Assembly (NCBI GenBank): GCA_022749755.1 | Contig: CM040449.1 | Location: forward strand, 2,189,157 to 2,253,156 | Direction of reading: 5' to 3' | Length of the DNA stretch: 64,000 bases | From: Azadirachta indica | Taxonomy: Eukaryota; Streptophyta; Magnoliopsida; Sapindales; Meliaceae | In this document: in pieces, positions 50,586 to 62,446 of the stretch | Numbering within the stretch: the stretch's first letter is position 1 | Layout: each line of letters starts with the position of its first letter | Notes under the pieces: generated by a model | What the model was told of the DNA's origin: nothing | The model's input: the letters and a program-made list of their open reading frames with translations, nothing else | Databases searched by the model: none | Program-made: the position numbers and the translations under genes

Positions 50586-53500
50586 TGTAGATATATTATC
50601 TTTTTTGTGGACTAACTTCTGCTTGCTTTCTGTGGGATGCAGATTATGGAGAGCTGTTATTAGATTGGGTGGCTATGAAGTGGTAAGATTATTCATTTAT
50701 ATGTCACTACTTGTTTCAGTATCCTCTGTGATCTTGTAGTTCTAGTTGTATATTAATCAGAGCTATCACTTTTCCTATTAATTAGACGTCAATAGATTAT
50801 ATTAATGTTTACTCATGCAAAGCTGTGTGTAAATTCTGTTATATTTATATTTAAAGTAACTGATACCATTTAGTATGCCTTATGCCTGTGTATTTGTCTA
50901 CAAAGAATTTTCAACGTCAGCAAAAGCAAGAAGTTTTTCTTTAATTGGCATTCAACTACAAATTTGTCCAGGATGTTTCTTATGGATCTTGTCCAGGAGA
51001 TGGGCAAGGGTACTTCTATCTGTAGTGGGGTCTCTTATTACTTCCGCATAAATTTTCTGTAGCTTTTTTTTTTTTTTATATTAATAAGTTTTGTAGTTTA
51101 AGATTACTATTCAAAAAAGTTGTCGTTGATGACAATAGCAATATGATACTAACAAAAATGTTACTTGGATTTTAATTATAATGTAATCATTAACACCGTT
51201 TCTTCCAAGTGTAAGCTATGAAGCCCTCATCCAGGAGTACTGGAGGTTTAAAGACACTTGGTTGAGTTTACATAGTTAACGTCAGAGTTGCAAATTAGAG
51301 TTGAAAATTGCAGCTGCTTGTGGCCGAATTCACCTTAGTTGCTGCATAGAGTTTTTGTTTCAATATTTGTAACATTATGGATCTTGAGCTATTTGTCACT
51401 ATCAAGATATGACAGAGCTTTGTTTTACTCTATGCTTAACTGCAGGTGACTGGATCCAAACTATGGCGGCAAGTAGGAGAATCATTTAACCCGCCAAAGT
51501 AAGAAAATATAGATGGTTCTTTCCAACCAATCATGTCAGTCTCAATGGCTTTGAAATATAAAGTTTGATATTTTCATGTTGCAGTTTTTTCTTTAGTTTT
51601 TTAGCTGTCTTGAGCTGATCATTTATTCTAGTTTGGTCTTTACATCTTTTGTTACTGATGTCTACTGATCTGTTTCAAACTGAAAATTCAGTTGAGTATT
51701 CTAGTTAGTAAAAGCCAGTATTCTATTGATTGTAATTGCCGTCTCACTCTCTCAGGACCTGCACGACTGTGTCTTGGACATTCCGCATTTTCTATGAGAA
51801 GGTACTGCTTCTTAAGTTGGGACATCCTGTGGCTGGGTACACTCTTTAAGTTATCTGCAATCCTGTGTCTTTTTTCTCTTGATATCCCTCTAGAAGTTGC
51901 CCAGTGTTTAATGATTACAACGGTGTTTCTATTTCTATTCATTTCTCTTCAGGCTTGGAGAGATGTTCATTGGAAATCACATGCATTGCCAGCATTTAGC
52001 TGGAAGCTTGATCAATATGATTTTTAATTTTTTGTTCATCGGCATACAGTTAGGAATTTCGAATTTTAGAATGAACTTTATGTCTGTCTGTGCTCATATT
52101 TTACTGGTGGAAGCTGGATAAATTGTCCTTATTGCTGTTCTTTGAAAAAAATATATGCATAGGAAAACCAAGTTTTATATTGTTCTCATTGTTCTTCCGT
52201 CATCAGTCTAACTGTCTTAATTCATACTTTGTATCACTTTTGTTTGCTGCTCATTGATCTTATGAAGTTTATACAGGCATTATTGGAATATGAAAAGCAT
52301 AAGAGGCTAAGTGGTGAGCTTCAACTCCCTGCTTCATCTTTCCCTCAGCCTACGAGTGTTGAAAAGGAGGTAGAATTGATTTCTTAGATTGCGTTTGCTT
52401 TATGCTTAATTCTGGCCCCTAGACATGTTAAAAGATTCAACAGCACATGCAAGTTTCCTTCATGGGTTCATTATAGAAACTATATGCTGAACAAGAATAG
52501 ACTTACAAAACCTGGGGAGGTAGTGGTTAAAGAGAATGTATTGTCTTGGGTTCTGTTTCTCGATAGATGCAAAATGGTTTAGGCGGCGATTAAGTTTCAC
52601 AAAAAATGTTGTAGAAAACCATGCATTGTATTTGGCTTTGTGGAATATATTGATTAATGATATGCTAGTTTGTGATATTCTTCATCAAAATTCTGAAAGC
52701 ACATCTTTTGGTGCTTTTTTGTTTTCCCTTTTTCTGGTTTGACCAAGATCTCTTTAACGTCTTATGCATTCTGTTCAAGGGTAATGTGTGGAAATACTCT
52801 CTAACTGAAAAAGTTTGGCACCAGTGTGTAAATTAATGCTTATTATCTTCCTGGTTCTTTTGCAAACCTTCCGTGCAAAAATTGCACCTCCTCTCTCCAC
52901 CCTTTTCTTATTGTCCTGCATGGTTTGTATTTAGGCATCTTTCACTATATCTTGCTGTCATGTTCTTTGATCTTTCACTCAAATAAATATTCTAATTTCC
53001 CTGTGCAGGCAAGTGGCTATCAAACTCCAGGATCAGGTAGAGCACGTAGGGATGCTGCAGCTCGTGCTATGCAGGGTTGGCATGCCCAGCGTCTTCTTGC
53101 ATATGGTGAAGTTGCTGAGCCTATTATTAAGGTCTTTTGGAACTCTAAATCTAATCATTCATTCAAATTTGCTCATGTAAGTTATTTTTATCAGATAATT
53201 AATTCATCACATCAATGCTTGTAATTTGTGAATGTTTCTTTGAATAGGACAAGAGCCTAAATTCTACAGCCAGGCGAGAAAAACATCTCAAGAACATTGG
53301 TAAGCTCCCTCGTCTAAAGAGATAGTTCCTGCTAACGTGTTCTTGACCTTAGATTTGCGTTTGCTGGAGTCAGGTTTGCCTAAACACAAGACATCAATGA
53401 ACTTGGATTATGCTGAGAAAGCTGCACATACGGAAGCAGATAAACAGTTAAGATTAGTGATCATTTCTTGATAAATTTGTTTGTTCTTTTCTCCCTAAAC

Positions 53501-55424
53501 TTTCAATTCAGTTATTTATTTGTTTGCTTTTTGTTGGTTTTCCATCCATGTCAACATTTGTACAAGTGTCTCGAAGGTTCTGATGAGTGTTTATCAGATC
53601 ATTCTGTTAATGAATTTTCATTGCACATGAACTCAGCTTTGGCATAGTGCCTTTTGAAACACCGTATCTTTCTTAACATAAGAACTGCTGTTTATCAATC
53701 TGTTTATGAAACAACTTTCAGTCCTTTAGAGAGGAAAAAGACAAATGCTCAAAAGTGAAGAAAAAGACCAGATTCATGATCCACAAGTCTGCCATTTAGT
53801 TTTTTGTTACACTTACCAGAGAAAGGCTAAAAAAGGCTTTTTATCTTGTAGACTGATCACGGAAATTATTGATGTTGGACCCCCTGCTGATTGGGTGAAG
53901 ATCAATGTGCGGGAAGCGGTGAGCTTCTTTTGTTTTATTTTCTCATCATTTTTCCCCCTTTAAGGAACCGGTAGATATTTTGCAATTGTCAGTTCTTGTT
54001 TTGTAGTTCTGAGTATGCAGTTTCTGATTTACAGAAAGATTGCTACGAGGTATATGCTCTGGTGCCTGGGCTTCTGCGTGAGGAGGTAAGCACTTCCCTT
54101 GGAATTTGAAACTCTCTTCGCATTCTCGAGTTTCAAATCTCTTCCCTGCTGCTTAGATTATTTGTTGGATGTAAATTAAACTGCCATTCTTCGTAACCTT
54201 CTCATATCAATTAACAGTTGACATTATTGGTGGTTGTTATATTCATTTCAAATCCAAAAAGAGAGAACTATAGATTGGGTAATTGTGATATTCTGATCTC
54301 AGTGTTTTGAAATTGGTAAATCTCCCAAACATTCACTCGTCCAATGGTGTTCCCTGACTTGCATGTGCATTATATGCTTCTACGCTACTGATATTAATTT
54401 AAGTACAGTCTGCACTATTCTCATTTTAAGAATCTAGTTTTGCAAGTGGGAACATGCTATAATATTTTAATTTCTTTTATCATGATGTGTGAATACATTT
54501 GTTTGTGAAGCTTTAACAAATTCAGCATTGCTTTTATTTTCTCACGATAATCTTATATTAAGTTGTACCTTTGTACCATTTTATTTAGAGGAAAAGCTGA
54601 TTAGCATTTGACTCCTGGCACAATGAATGATTCATTCTGTAACCACTTTTCTGATGCGTGCAATTCGACATTTAGTCTTATGCTTTTTGTTGCTATGGAT
54701 TTAGATGTATAATGTATTAAGGCAGTGGATTCATGCATACTTCCTGCATTTTCCGTAATTCTTTGAAATCAGTGAATAAAATACCAAATTAAATCTGTCA
54801 ACAAAAGATTTGTTTATACGATTTGGTGGCTTGGTATGCTTGAAGTCTCTGATGTTTACTTATTTGCAGTAAAACAGTATCTTGTTGGCATTCGATGACT
54901 ACTGCTAGCCTTTTGTGTTTAACTATTCTGAATGTTTTGTTGAATTCAGGTGCGAGTTCAATCAGATCCGGCTGGACGTTTGGTTATAACAGGTGAACCA
55001 GAACAAGTTGACAATCCTTGGGGTATAACACCGTTTAAAAAGGTATCTCTTTGACTTTGTACAAGTTGACCCCCAAAAAAATGATAAGCACCATATCAAA
55101 TAAGCATCTGACAGCCTGGATGCCAAAGTTCATGGGACAATAATTGAAAAATAATTTTGAAGAGAAAAGAAAAAAGATTGCATTTTCTTAGGGAAGAAGG
55201 AATATATTGTATTTGCAATGAGTAGTATATGATCTTACCGCCACAACGTTTTTAGTTTGGGTGGTGAAATTAAATTATTTGTGAATCCTGGAAAAACCTA
55301 ACCGGGGTATGTTTTTCAGGTTTTGAGCTTACCATCAAGAATCGATCCTCTTCAGACATCTGCAGTAGTTAGTCTGCATGGCCGACTTTTTGTACGTGTC
55401 CCGATAGAACAAGGATCAGCTTGA
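49892..55424 (+). CDS. ARID5: ARID plus alpha-crystallin-fold nuclear protein (ARID5/6 type)
   Basis: Plant nuclear protein joining an AT-rich-DNA-binding ARID to a C-terminal Hsp20/p23-like domain. Exons: 49892-50290, 50380-50513, 50643-50682, 51446-51498, 51756-51801, 52277-52369, 53009-53131, 53248-53299, 53374-53446, 53852-53918, 54035-54085, 54950-55042, 55320-55424; 442 residues. The acidic Gln/Glu-rich N-terminus (1-133) lacks a known domain. ARID (~145-245): EERAEFMKELESFYRENALE, KFYGEPLNCLKLWRAVIRLGGYEVVTGSKLW in pieces, FRIFYEKALLEYE. Linker: GYQTPGSGRARRDAAARAMQG. Hsp20-like domain (~345-440): DVGPPADWVKINVREA, YALVPGLLREEVRVQSDPAG, GITPFKKVLSLPSRIDP, ending VRVPIEQ. Such proteins are thought to act in chromatin regulation; the exact complex is not clear from sequence. 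The start was chosen as the first ATG in the frame, after a probable leader intron. Confidence 0.9.
50529..50582. repeat. (AT)n / (ATAG)n microsatellite in an ARID-gene intron
   Basis: About 18 AT units followed by five ATAG units in intron 2 of the ARID gene. Confidence 0.9.
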
Positions 55425-56417
55425 ACCCTTTTTCCTCTGTGGTTCCCTGACTTAAAGCGGCTGAATCAAATTTTTGTGTAGGGACAATTAAGTTTAGGGA
55501 GAGACAAAACGCATGGGATGGAAGTTAGGACTGGAACACACACTGTGCAGCCTTCTTGTTGAACTATTTCCTTTTGGCTCTTACTTCCCTTTTTTCCAGT
55601 AGTTCAGAATGACCAAAAGGTTTTTGTCTCAGGCAACTCTTATTTATTTTTTTTATTTTTTCATATGAGGAATGTGCAATGGTGCGTTGCATGTGACGGT
55701 GTACTTGAATGCAAAAGAATTCCCAAACGAATCTGGTATGTATTAAAAGGGGGAGGATTTGGTGGACAACCAATTTGGAACAGATTGGATGTCACGTCTG
55801 GAAATTCTTCTATATAGTCTTTTAGAGAATTTAAATAGTGGACTTCCTAACGAAGGAAGGATGAACTTTTTATCTCCAACTATTTCCATATAAAATGTAT
55901 AATAAATGAATGATGAAGAAAGAGTTGAAAAATCAAAGAAATCACTAGTTTGATAGATATTTGATGCCGTTCCTGTTGAGGAGCAAAAGACAAATTTAAT
56001 TGACCCATTCCAATTCCAAGTGTAGTATTGCCTGTCACCGCGTCTGTCAGAAAAACGACTACGAGTCTTTCCATCGTCATTTCTGGCACTATAAATATAT
56101 ATATATATATATATTGCTGCATTATAGCCTGCCCACTGTACTGTATCTGTAATCACCGTATGTATTCTATTCGTTTATTAAATAAGAGAAAAAGCAGCAC
56201 TTCTCTCTTATTTTCAACTTAATTCAGCTTTTCAGAAATTTCCTTCCTCCGCACAGTTTCCAATTTCTTTCTGCCTTTCCTTCCTTGCTTCCTTACTTCT
56301 TTCAATCCTCACGCTTTTCATCTTCTACATCACCTCGCTTACTTAGGCTTATTTAGAATTCATGCCAGCAGGTGGAGGTGGAGGTGGAGGTGGAGGTGGA
56401 GGTGTAATTATTTAACA
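55425..56417. other. ARID 3' region and promoter / leader of the small gene
   Basis: No gene. Contains a TATAAATA motif at 56090-56097, a pyrimidine-rich leader (56240-56340) and a GGTGGA repeat (56371-56403) directly before the next ATG. Confidence 0.5.
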
Positions 56418-56783
56418 ATGAGTCGTCAAATGAGCTACGAGTGGCAGCCAGCAGTGAGGGAGCCATGGGCAGGGAGAAGCCAAACATTGAGAGGGTTCTG
56501 GTTAAGAGCACGTCGGTTTAAGATTTCCAGGCTGTGTGTCAGGTGGAAGTTTTCATATGGGCAAGCTTTGACGTTGCTGAAACGAGGACAAAGTATTACT
56601 CGCAACAAAGACAACCAATATCATAATCTCAGAAGAAAAAAAATAAAAATGGTGTCAACTGCAGACGGCTCAAGGTCAAGGTCAAGATCATCATCTTCAT
56701 CTTCATCAAGTTCTTTCTATTCGGATGCAATTTCTGATTGCTTGGAGTATATCAAGATGACTTCCACTTTTGCAGATGATTGA
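56418..56783 (+). CDS. Small basic protein of unknown function
   Basis: A 121-residue single-exon frame with credible context: TATAAATA 320 bases upstream, a pyrimidine-rich leader, and base composition richer in G+C than the flanks. The centre is basic with tryptophans (RGFWLRARRFKISRLCVRWKF), followed by Arg/Lys-rich RRKKIKM and a serine tract [14 protein letters not shown], and an acidic end (FYSDAISDCLEYIKM). There is no signal peptide or clear membrane span. It resembles the general style of short plant-specific basic proteins with an RGF-x-L-x-x-R-R-F core, but I cannot name a family. It could be non-coding. Confidence 0.5.
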   Translation: MSRQMSYEWQPAVREPWAGRSQTLRGFWLRARRFKISRLCVRWKFSYGQALTLLKRGQSITRNKDNQYHNLRRKKIKMVSTADGSRSRSRSSSSSSSSSFYSDAISDCLEYIKMTSTFADD

Positions 56784-56844
56784 TACCTCCAGTTACCTAC
56801 CCCGTTCATTAACCAGTAAGAACACATATATAGGAGAAACACCT

Positions 56845-56846
<2 letters not shown>

Positions 56847-56886
<40 letters not shown>
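56847..56886. repeat. Run of 40 T
   Basis: Uninterrupted T tract; on the minus strand it is a poly-A. It could be a plain homopolymer or the relic tail of a minus-strand retroposed sequence. Length is probably unreliable. Confidence 0.85.
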
Positions 56887-56887
<1 letters not shown>

Positions 56888-59800
56888 GCGCAAATCATCA
56901 TGTTTTAATTTTACCCTTGCAAGCTAGCTAGAAGAAAGCCAACTCAACTGTTATCTGAAAATCATTCATTTCTCTCTATTATTGAAATGAAAATGCTTTC
57001 CACGTCTAGTACTGATAGTAATTAATAATTAATAATTAATAATTAATAATTAATATTTTAAATTTTGTGATGACAACAATCAAACCAAATATTTGTCTTA
57101 ATTTTGGGAGCAATTTGTTTTTGTTTCTAAGCAACAGCACAGCATGTATGCAGTGTAGAGTTGACGCTCGGTTTCAGGTTTTATTGGCCTTTTTTGGGCC
57201 AATGCCTATAAAAGGCCATATATTATGTTATTTTTCTTAGTTCTAAACGCCGTAGTATTGACCGATGAGTAGGCAATCTTTTGATAATTTTTAGGTATTC
57301 CATTTTCTTTTTTTTTTTTTTTTTAACTCTAATTTTAATTTTGGGAGGAAAAGAACGAGGGCACAAACTGATGGCCATCGTTTTTTTTTTTTTTTTCTTT
57401 TTTTTACTAAAGTCACAGTATCTTTTATCTTATCTGATCTTATTATCAACAGTATTGATTTCAATTTTAATAATGCAACGTCTACATAATACTAAAACTA
57501 ATATATGCACAACTCCATAATTTACATATTAAAATAAACTTTTAAAATACAAATTCATTTTATTTTTTACTATTTACTATATTATTTTCAGGAAAAAAGA
57601 TTTATAAGTTCTAAAGATTTAATAATCTTGAGGCCAGTTTATTTTTTTAATCTAAAATTTGAAAAAATTTAAAATATAAATAAATGTGAATTTTGAATAA
57701 TATGTTTATTTTTTATTTATCACGTTTAGATATAAATATATGAAAATTATTATTTTTACTTATTATATTCTCATAAATAATTAAATAAAGGCTATATATT
57801 AAAAAATAAATAAATTTAATAAGAGTATTTTAATTTATTATCAATAGAAAACTTATTTACATTTTAGATTTCAATGTTAATTTAAAAATTTTAACTTTTT
57901 TTGTTTAAACAAAATTATTTAGATTTTCACTGTTAAATTAAAAAATAAACACTTTAAAACATATGTAACTGAAATTAAAATATATTCACACTTTAAACTA
58001 AAAAGAAAACAAGCACTTAATGATTTTAAAAATATTCATCAAAATCCCAATTTACTAAAAAACAAGTATTATATCCCTATTTAATATTAGTTAACTAAAA
58101 AATTATTTTTAAACTACTAACTGAAAATAAATAATAATAATAATAATAATAATAAGTATTATTTTATAATAATTGATAATTAAATATTTATTAATATATT
58201 ATAACTAAAATATAAATTTATTTGTTTTATAAAATATTAAGAATTCAATATTAATTACATATTAGAAATTAAATAAAATAATGTATAAATAAATATTAAC
58301 TTATTAAGGAATATCAATTTATTAATAAAATATAAATTTATGAACAGAATGCATTATAACACAATATCTATAATTATACTATAATTTAATAAAATATATT
58401 ATCTATAAAATATATAAATATTAGTAAAGATTATATTATTTATGTGCTAAAAAAATAAAAAAAATATTATTTTATTAATGTATATATATATAAATATATT
58501 GTATTTTATTAAATTTTAATATTTAATAGTTAGTTTTGAAAATAATTACTATTGTATAAGGGTATAATAAAATTATTGAAATTAATCATTCTAATAAACT
58601 AAATTATAGGAACTTATAACTCATTTATTCTTATTATTATTACATACAATTATGACATGCATATAATCTAATACTCAAGAATTTTCCATATGTAAGATAA
58701 GACAGTTAATGTGCATGGGAGAAATTAATTAACACACACATATATACCATAATCTTAATTAAAAACTAATTAACCAAAAAAAAAGAATATGGTTAATAAT
58801 TATTAAAATATATAAGGTAACATTTACCTTTAAACTAATGACCAATACATCAAACTATCTAGATATTTACTTTTTTTTTTTGGGTAATTTCTTCAAAACA
58901 ATAAAAGAATAACAAAAAGAAATTGCTTAATTTCTTGTAGAATTAATTAAACGAAAAAAAGTCTCTTCAAATTCTTAACTATCCTTCTTCAGATAAAGAG
59001 CAGCATCGATGATCATCAGTGTCAGGTAAATTTTCTTAATTTTTTTAGAAAAAATTAATGAATGAAAACGTACAATTAATTAATTTCATGCATTAATGTA
59101 AAATGTTTATGTATATAGTACGTTTTATTGTAATATATTGATCAAGCATGAGCACACGTTCCTGAATTGACTATTAAGTACTTCCTTCTTTGTTTTCATT
59201 TGTATACATACATCCATCACTTTCATTTTTTACTTTCTTTTTTTCTACATATTATATAATTCCTTTAAAATAATTTCGACAGAATCAGAAAAATTATTAA
59301 TAAAACAAAATCTCACAACAAATGAAGAAAGGGGCATAACAAATCTTATCTGATCACTTCATATATAGTATAGAAAGTTAAAATAAAAGGAAAATATATA
59401 ATTATGATTGAATTAAGGAAATTAATTAATATGATTATCTAACAAGATTTTATAATTAATTAAATATTTAGAAACAAGCTTTTTCTTCACTCTCAATGTC
59501 TCTTTGGTGGAGTTAATTAGCTAGCTAGATTAAGAAGGGAAAGTAGCTAGCTACCTACCTACCTACATAAGTTATAGAATATAATATTAGATATATGAAT
59601 TTTTTTTTTATTTGTATAAACTATCACACAATTAGCATATATAAGAATATATACAGAAGGAAAACAGTTAATTAATAAAATAAATAATATCAATTATATA
59701 TATATATATACAATTATATAACAACACGTTATCAATTAATTGTATCTCATAATTTGTATATCTAATAAAAACCACTCAAAGATCTACCATAAAAGAAAAA

Positions 59801-60099
59801 AAAAGGAACAAATTAATACTGGATTTGCAGGAGCAAGAAAGCTAGCTGATGATAGTGCATGCAATTTAATAACCTATAAATTAGGAAATGAACCATTAGA
59901 TACAATAGAAGAAGAATAAAACATGCATAAACTCCTCTTGGGTTATGGGATTTGCAAGATAATAAAGTACTGACAAGTACTTCATATCATCTTTAGCAAT
60001 AACAAGGAGTTTAGTTAGGAGTACTTATATATATATATATATATATATAATCTAGTATTCCAATATATAATTAAACAACACACATATATATATATAAAC

Positions 60100-60252
60100 G
60101 AGAACAAAGGGTTCATTCTAAGTTCCAATAACAATTTAAGTTAATATATTATTCTGTCTTTAATTCTTGAAGTAAGTTTCAAAACCCTTTGTTCTCTAAT
60201 TTAATATATATATATATATATATAAAGAAGAACAAAGGATTCATTCTAATTC
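60100..60252. repeat. Inverted plus direct repeat able to form a hairpin
   Basis: GAGAACAAAGGGTT (60100-60113) has its perfect reverse complement at 60183-60196, 14 bp with a 69-base loop. A direct near-copy of the left arm, AGAACAAAGGATTCATTCTAA, lies at 60229-60249 (one mismatch to 60101-60121). Both direct copies sit just after (AT)n runs. No open frame is involved. Confidence 0.8.
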
Positions 60253-60741
60253 ACTTGGTTTTTTCAATAAATGTTGAATGGAAATCATTTGGAGCTTGAG
60301 TTTCCATATTCAGAATCTTTGAGAGAAATGCTCATCATCATATATATAAATCATGACTTGCAGAAGCAATTTGAGACTATAGACACGATTTCAGATGCAG
60401 AATGATTATTTATTAAAATATTTACAATTGTTAAATTTGTAAATTAATTATGCTTCGTAACTGACAACTTTCTATCTCAAAGTTTCTATTACATGCTGTA
60501 ACGCTTAATTGCTTGCTCATCAGACACAAGACAAGACAAAGAGTAAGTTTGGCAAGAAAATTAGCTAGAGACTTCAGAAACTAACTAGGGTTTCTTTCTT
60601 TTTTCCCTTGAAACCAATGGAAGCAGGCTTTTAAGATTTCTCTTAATCTATTGAATGATGAGCTGCAATTTTGAACCACGAAGATTGATTGAGAAGAGAT
60701 GCATATATAGCTAGCTAGCCTAACCAAGATGCAAAACAAGA

Positions 60742-60786
<45 letters not shown>

Positions 60787-61399
60787 CTTGTTTGCAGTTT
60801 TCAGTGTGATATATATATATTTAGGAGACTAGAAGGAAATTAACAAAAACACATACATCTAATACATAAAAATATAATTCGTGAATGTGCTACCTGGCTA
60901 GGTTATATATATATATATATAGATGTAGGGGCTCATTAGAATCAAAGAATCAAGCACATAGGATCAATTAATTATTAAATCTAACTATATATAAAGCATA
61001 TATATGATCATGTGCTGCACAATTAAAAGATATACATATTCAATCAGACTATAACAGAAATATATATAATTAATTAATTTGCATGCACCAATTAATGTTT
61101 CAGAACTTCCGTTTCCACAATGAAACCAGAAATTATTAAACTAGGTTATTATATATATGTATGTAAGGGGAAAAGAAATTAAAATAGAAAGAAAAATTAA
61201 TGGGAAATGTTAAGGGAAGAACCAAAATATTTTTATACATGATGAGGTTAAAAGAAAACTTACTGATAATATTGAGAAGAAGTCTGTAAATTAATCCTTC
61301 AACATCGATCCATCGATTCACCATGAATTTCTCAACTTCAAAGATTAATTTCTTCTTCACTTAGCGAAGAAATGATCATGGGAAAACACCAGTTTCTTG

Positions 61400-61435
<36 letters not shown>

Positions 61436-61600
61436 ACCACAACCATATTATGATACAAAACTCAACAGCAGCAGCAGCCTAATTTTTCTTCCCACCATGA
61501 GCACCTCCTTCCTTCTTCATCTATTATTTTCAGAGATTTCAGAAATCAAAGCTTAGAAAATTCCATTAAAAATTTCATGTAGTTGCTGCAAAATCATCCC

Positions 61601-62446
61601 CTAAAATGGCGGCCTTGGCCCGGCATTTCCGCTCCATCCAAACAAATCACCCGAAAATGGATAATTCCCCACATTTCCACCTCCCAGATTAAAGAAAGAA
61701 CCAGTGCCTCCACCGTCACCAAGCTGCCCACCACCGGTCACACCAGAAGACTGCGACGCCGTGGGCTGAACTTGCACGGCTCCCTCTTCCTCATCCAACG
61801 GCAACCTTTCAAACACTGCATTTGCAAACGATGCAGCCATCAAAATCACAGGACCAGACGCTACTAATGGGCCCACTACACTCCCTCCGACAACTTGTCC
61901 TTGTCCACCGGACAAAAATATCGACAATCCGCCGGCCCCAGGGGGTGCCGGCGGAGGAAGAACCGTCCCAGAAAGCGAAAGAATCTCAAACCTACCGTGC
62001 AAGGTCACTACACTTCCCGCAGGAGAAGCTGGTTGCCGCAGTGTAACGTTAGCGACGGTGCCACTCCCGCTGAGAACACACACTCCTCTTCCTCTCTTTC
62101 TAGCATAAGTGGACATGCTCTCAACGATGTCAGAACCGGCAGAGACTTCAAGGACGTGAGATCGGAGAGCGTTGGGGCTGTCGCGGGTGACAATAATCGG
62201 GGGTTTGGGTTTGTTTTTGGAACCGGGAGGACGACCGCGTGGGCGACGGTTGGAGTGAGCGGCAGCGGCGTCCGGTTTGGGTTCGTTTTCGTCGGAATCC
62301 TTCGAGTCAGAGGAAAGCTGAGTTGAATTGTGCTGTACTTGTGGCGGAAAATTTGATTGTCTTTGGAGTTGCAGTTGATGATCGGGTCTGAGAAGCTGAT
62401 GAAAATAGCGAGAACCTTGTCCAGCAGCTGGTTCAAATCCTGCCAT
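61601..62446 (-). CDS. AHL27/ESCAROLA-like AT-hook nuclear-localized protein
   Basis: AHL proteins bind AT-rich, often matrix-attachment, DNA and restrain growth and flowering. Intronless minus-strand CDS; 281 residues from the ATG at 62446 ([22 protein letters not shown]), chosen because it aligns with the family opening GASRYFHNLFRPE. An upstream in-frame ATG at 62527 would add 27 residues ([20 protein letters not shown]), probably leader. A single type-I AT-hook [16 protein letters not shown] follows an acidic Ser/Asp stretch. The PPC/DUF296 domain starts at about [16 protein letters not shown] and includes [40 protein letters not shown] and [14 protein letters not shown]. The tail [10 protein letters not shown]...FSGDLFGW...RPPF matches the AHL27/AHL29 group. 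Confidence 0.93.
   Translation of the reverse strand: MAGFEPAAGQGSRYFHQLLRPDHQLQLQRQSNFPPQVQHNSTQLSSDSKDSDENEPKPDAAAAHSNRRPRGRPPGSKNKPKPPIIVTRDSPNALRSHVLEVSAGSDIVESMSTYARKRGRGVCVLSGSGTVANVTLRQPASPAGSVVTLHGRFEILSLSGTVLPPPAPPGAGGLSIFLSGGQGQVVGGSVVGPLVASGPVILMAASFANAVFERLPLDEEEGAVQVQPTASQSSGVTGGGQLGDGGGTGSFFNLGGGNVGNYPFSGDLFGWSGNAGPRPPF

Larger units (their letters stand above)
56784..61600. other. AT-rich gene-poor stretch
   Basis: About 4.8 kb without a supported gene on either strand. It includes a run of 40 T (56847-56886), a TAATTAA tandem array (57020-57055), (ATA)n near 58130-58155, and many (AT)n blocks (for example 59695-59712, 60026-60050, 60204-60223, 60745-60782, 60904-60922, 61404-61432). 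The hairpin-forming repeat at 60100-60252 is listed separately. The last few hundred bases are downstream of the AHL gene. Confidence 0.6.

Noticed and set aside
62431..62446. GGTTCAAATCC resembling a tRNA B box on the plus strand
   Set aside because: Lies inside the AHL coding region and has no A box or acceptor stem around it.
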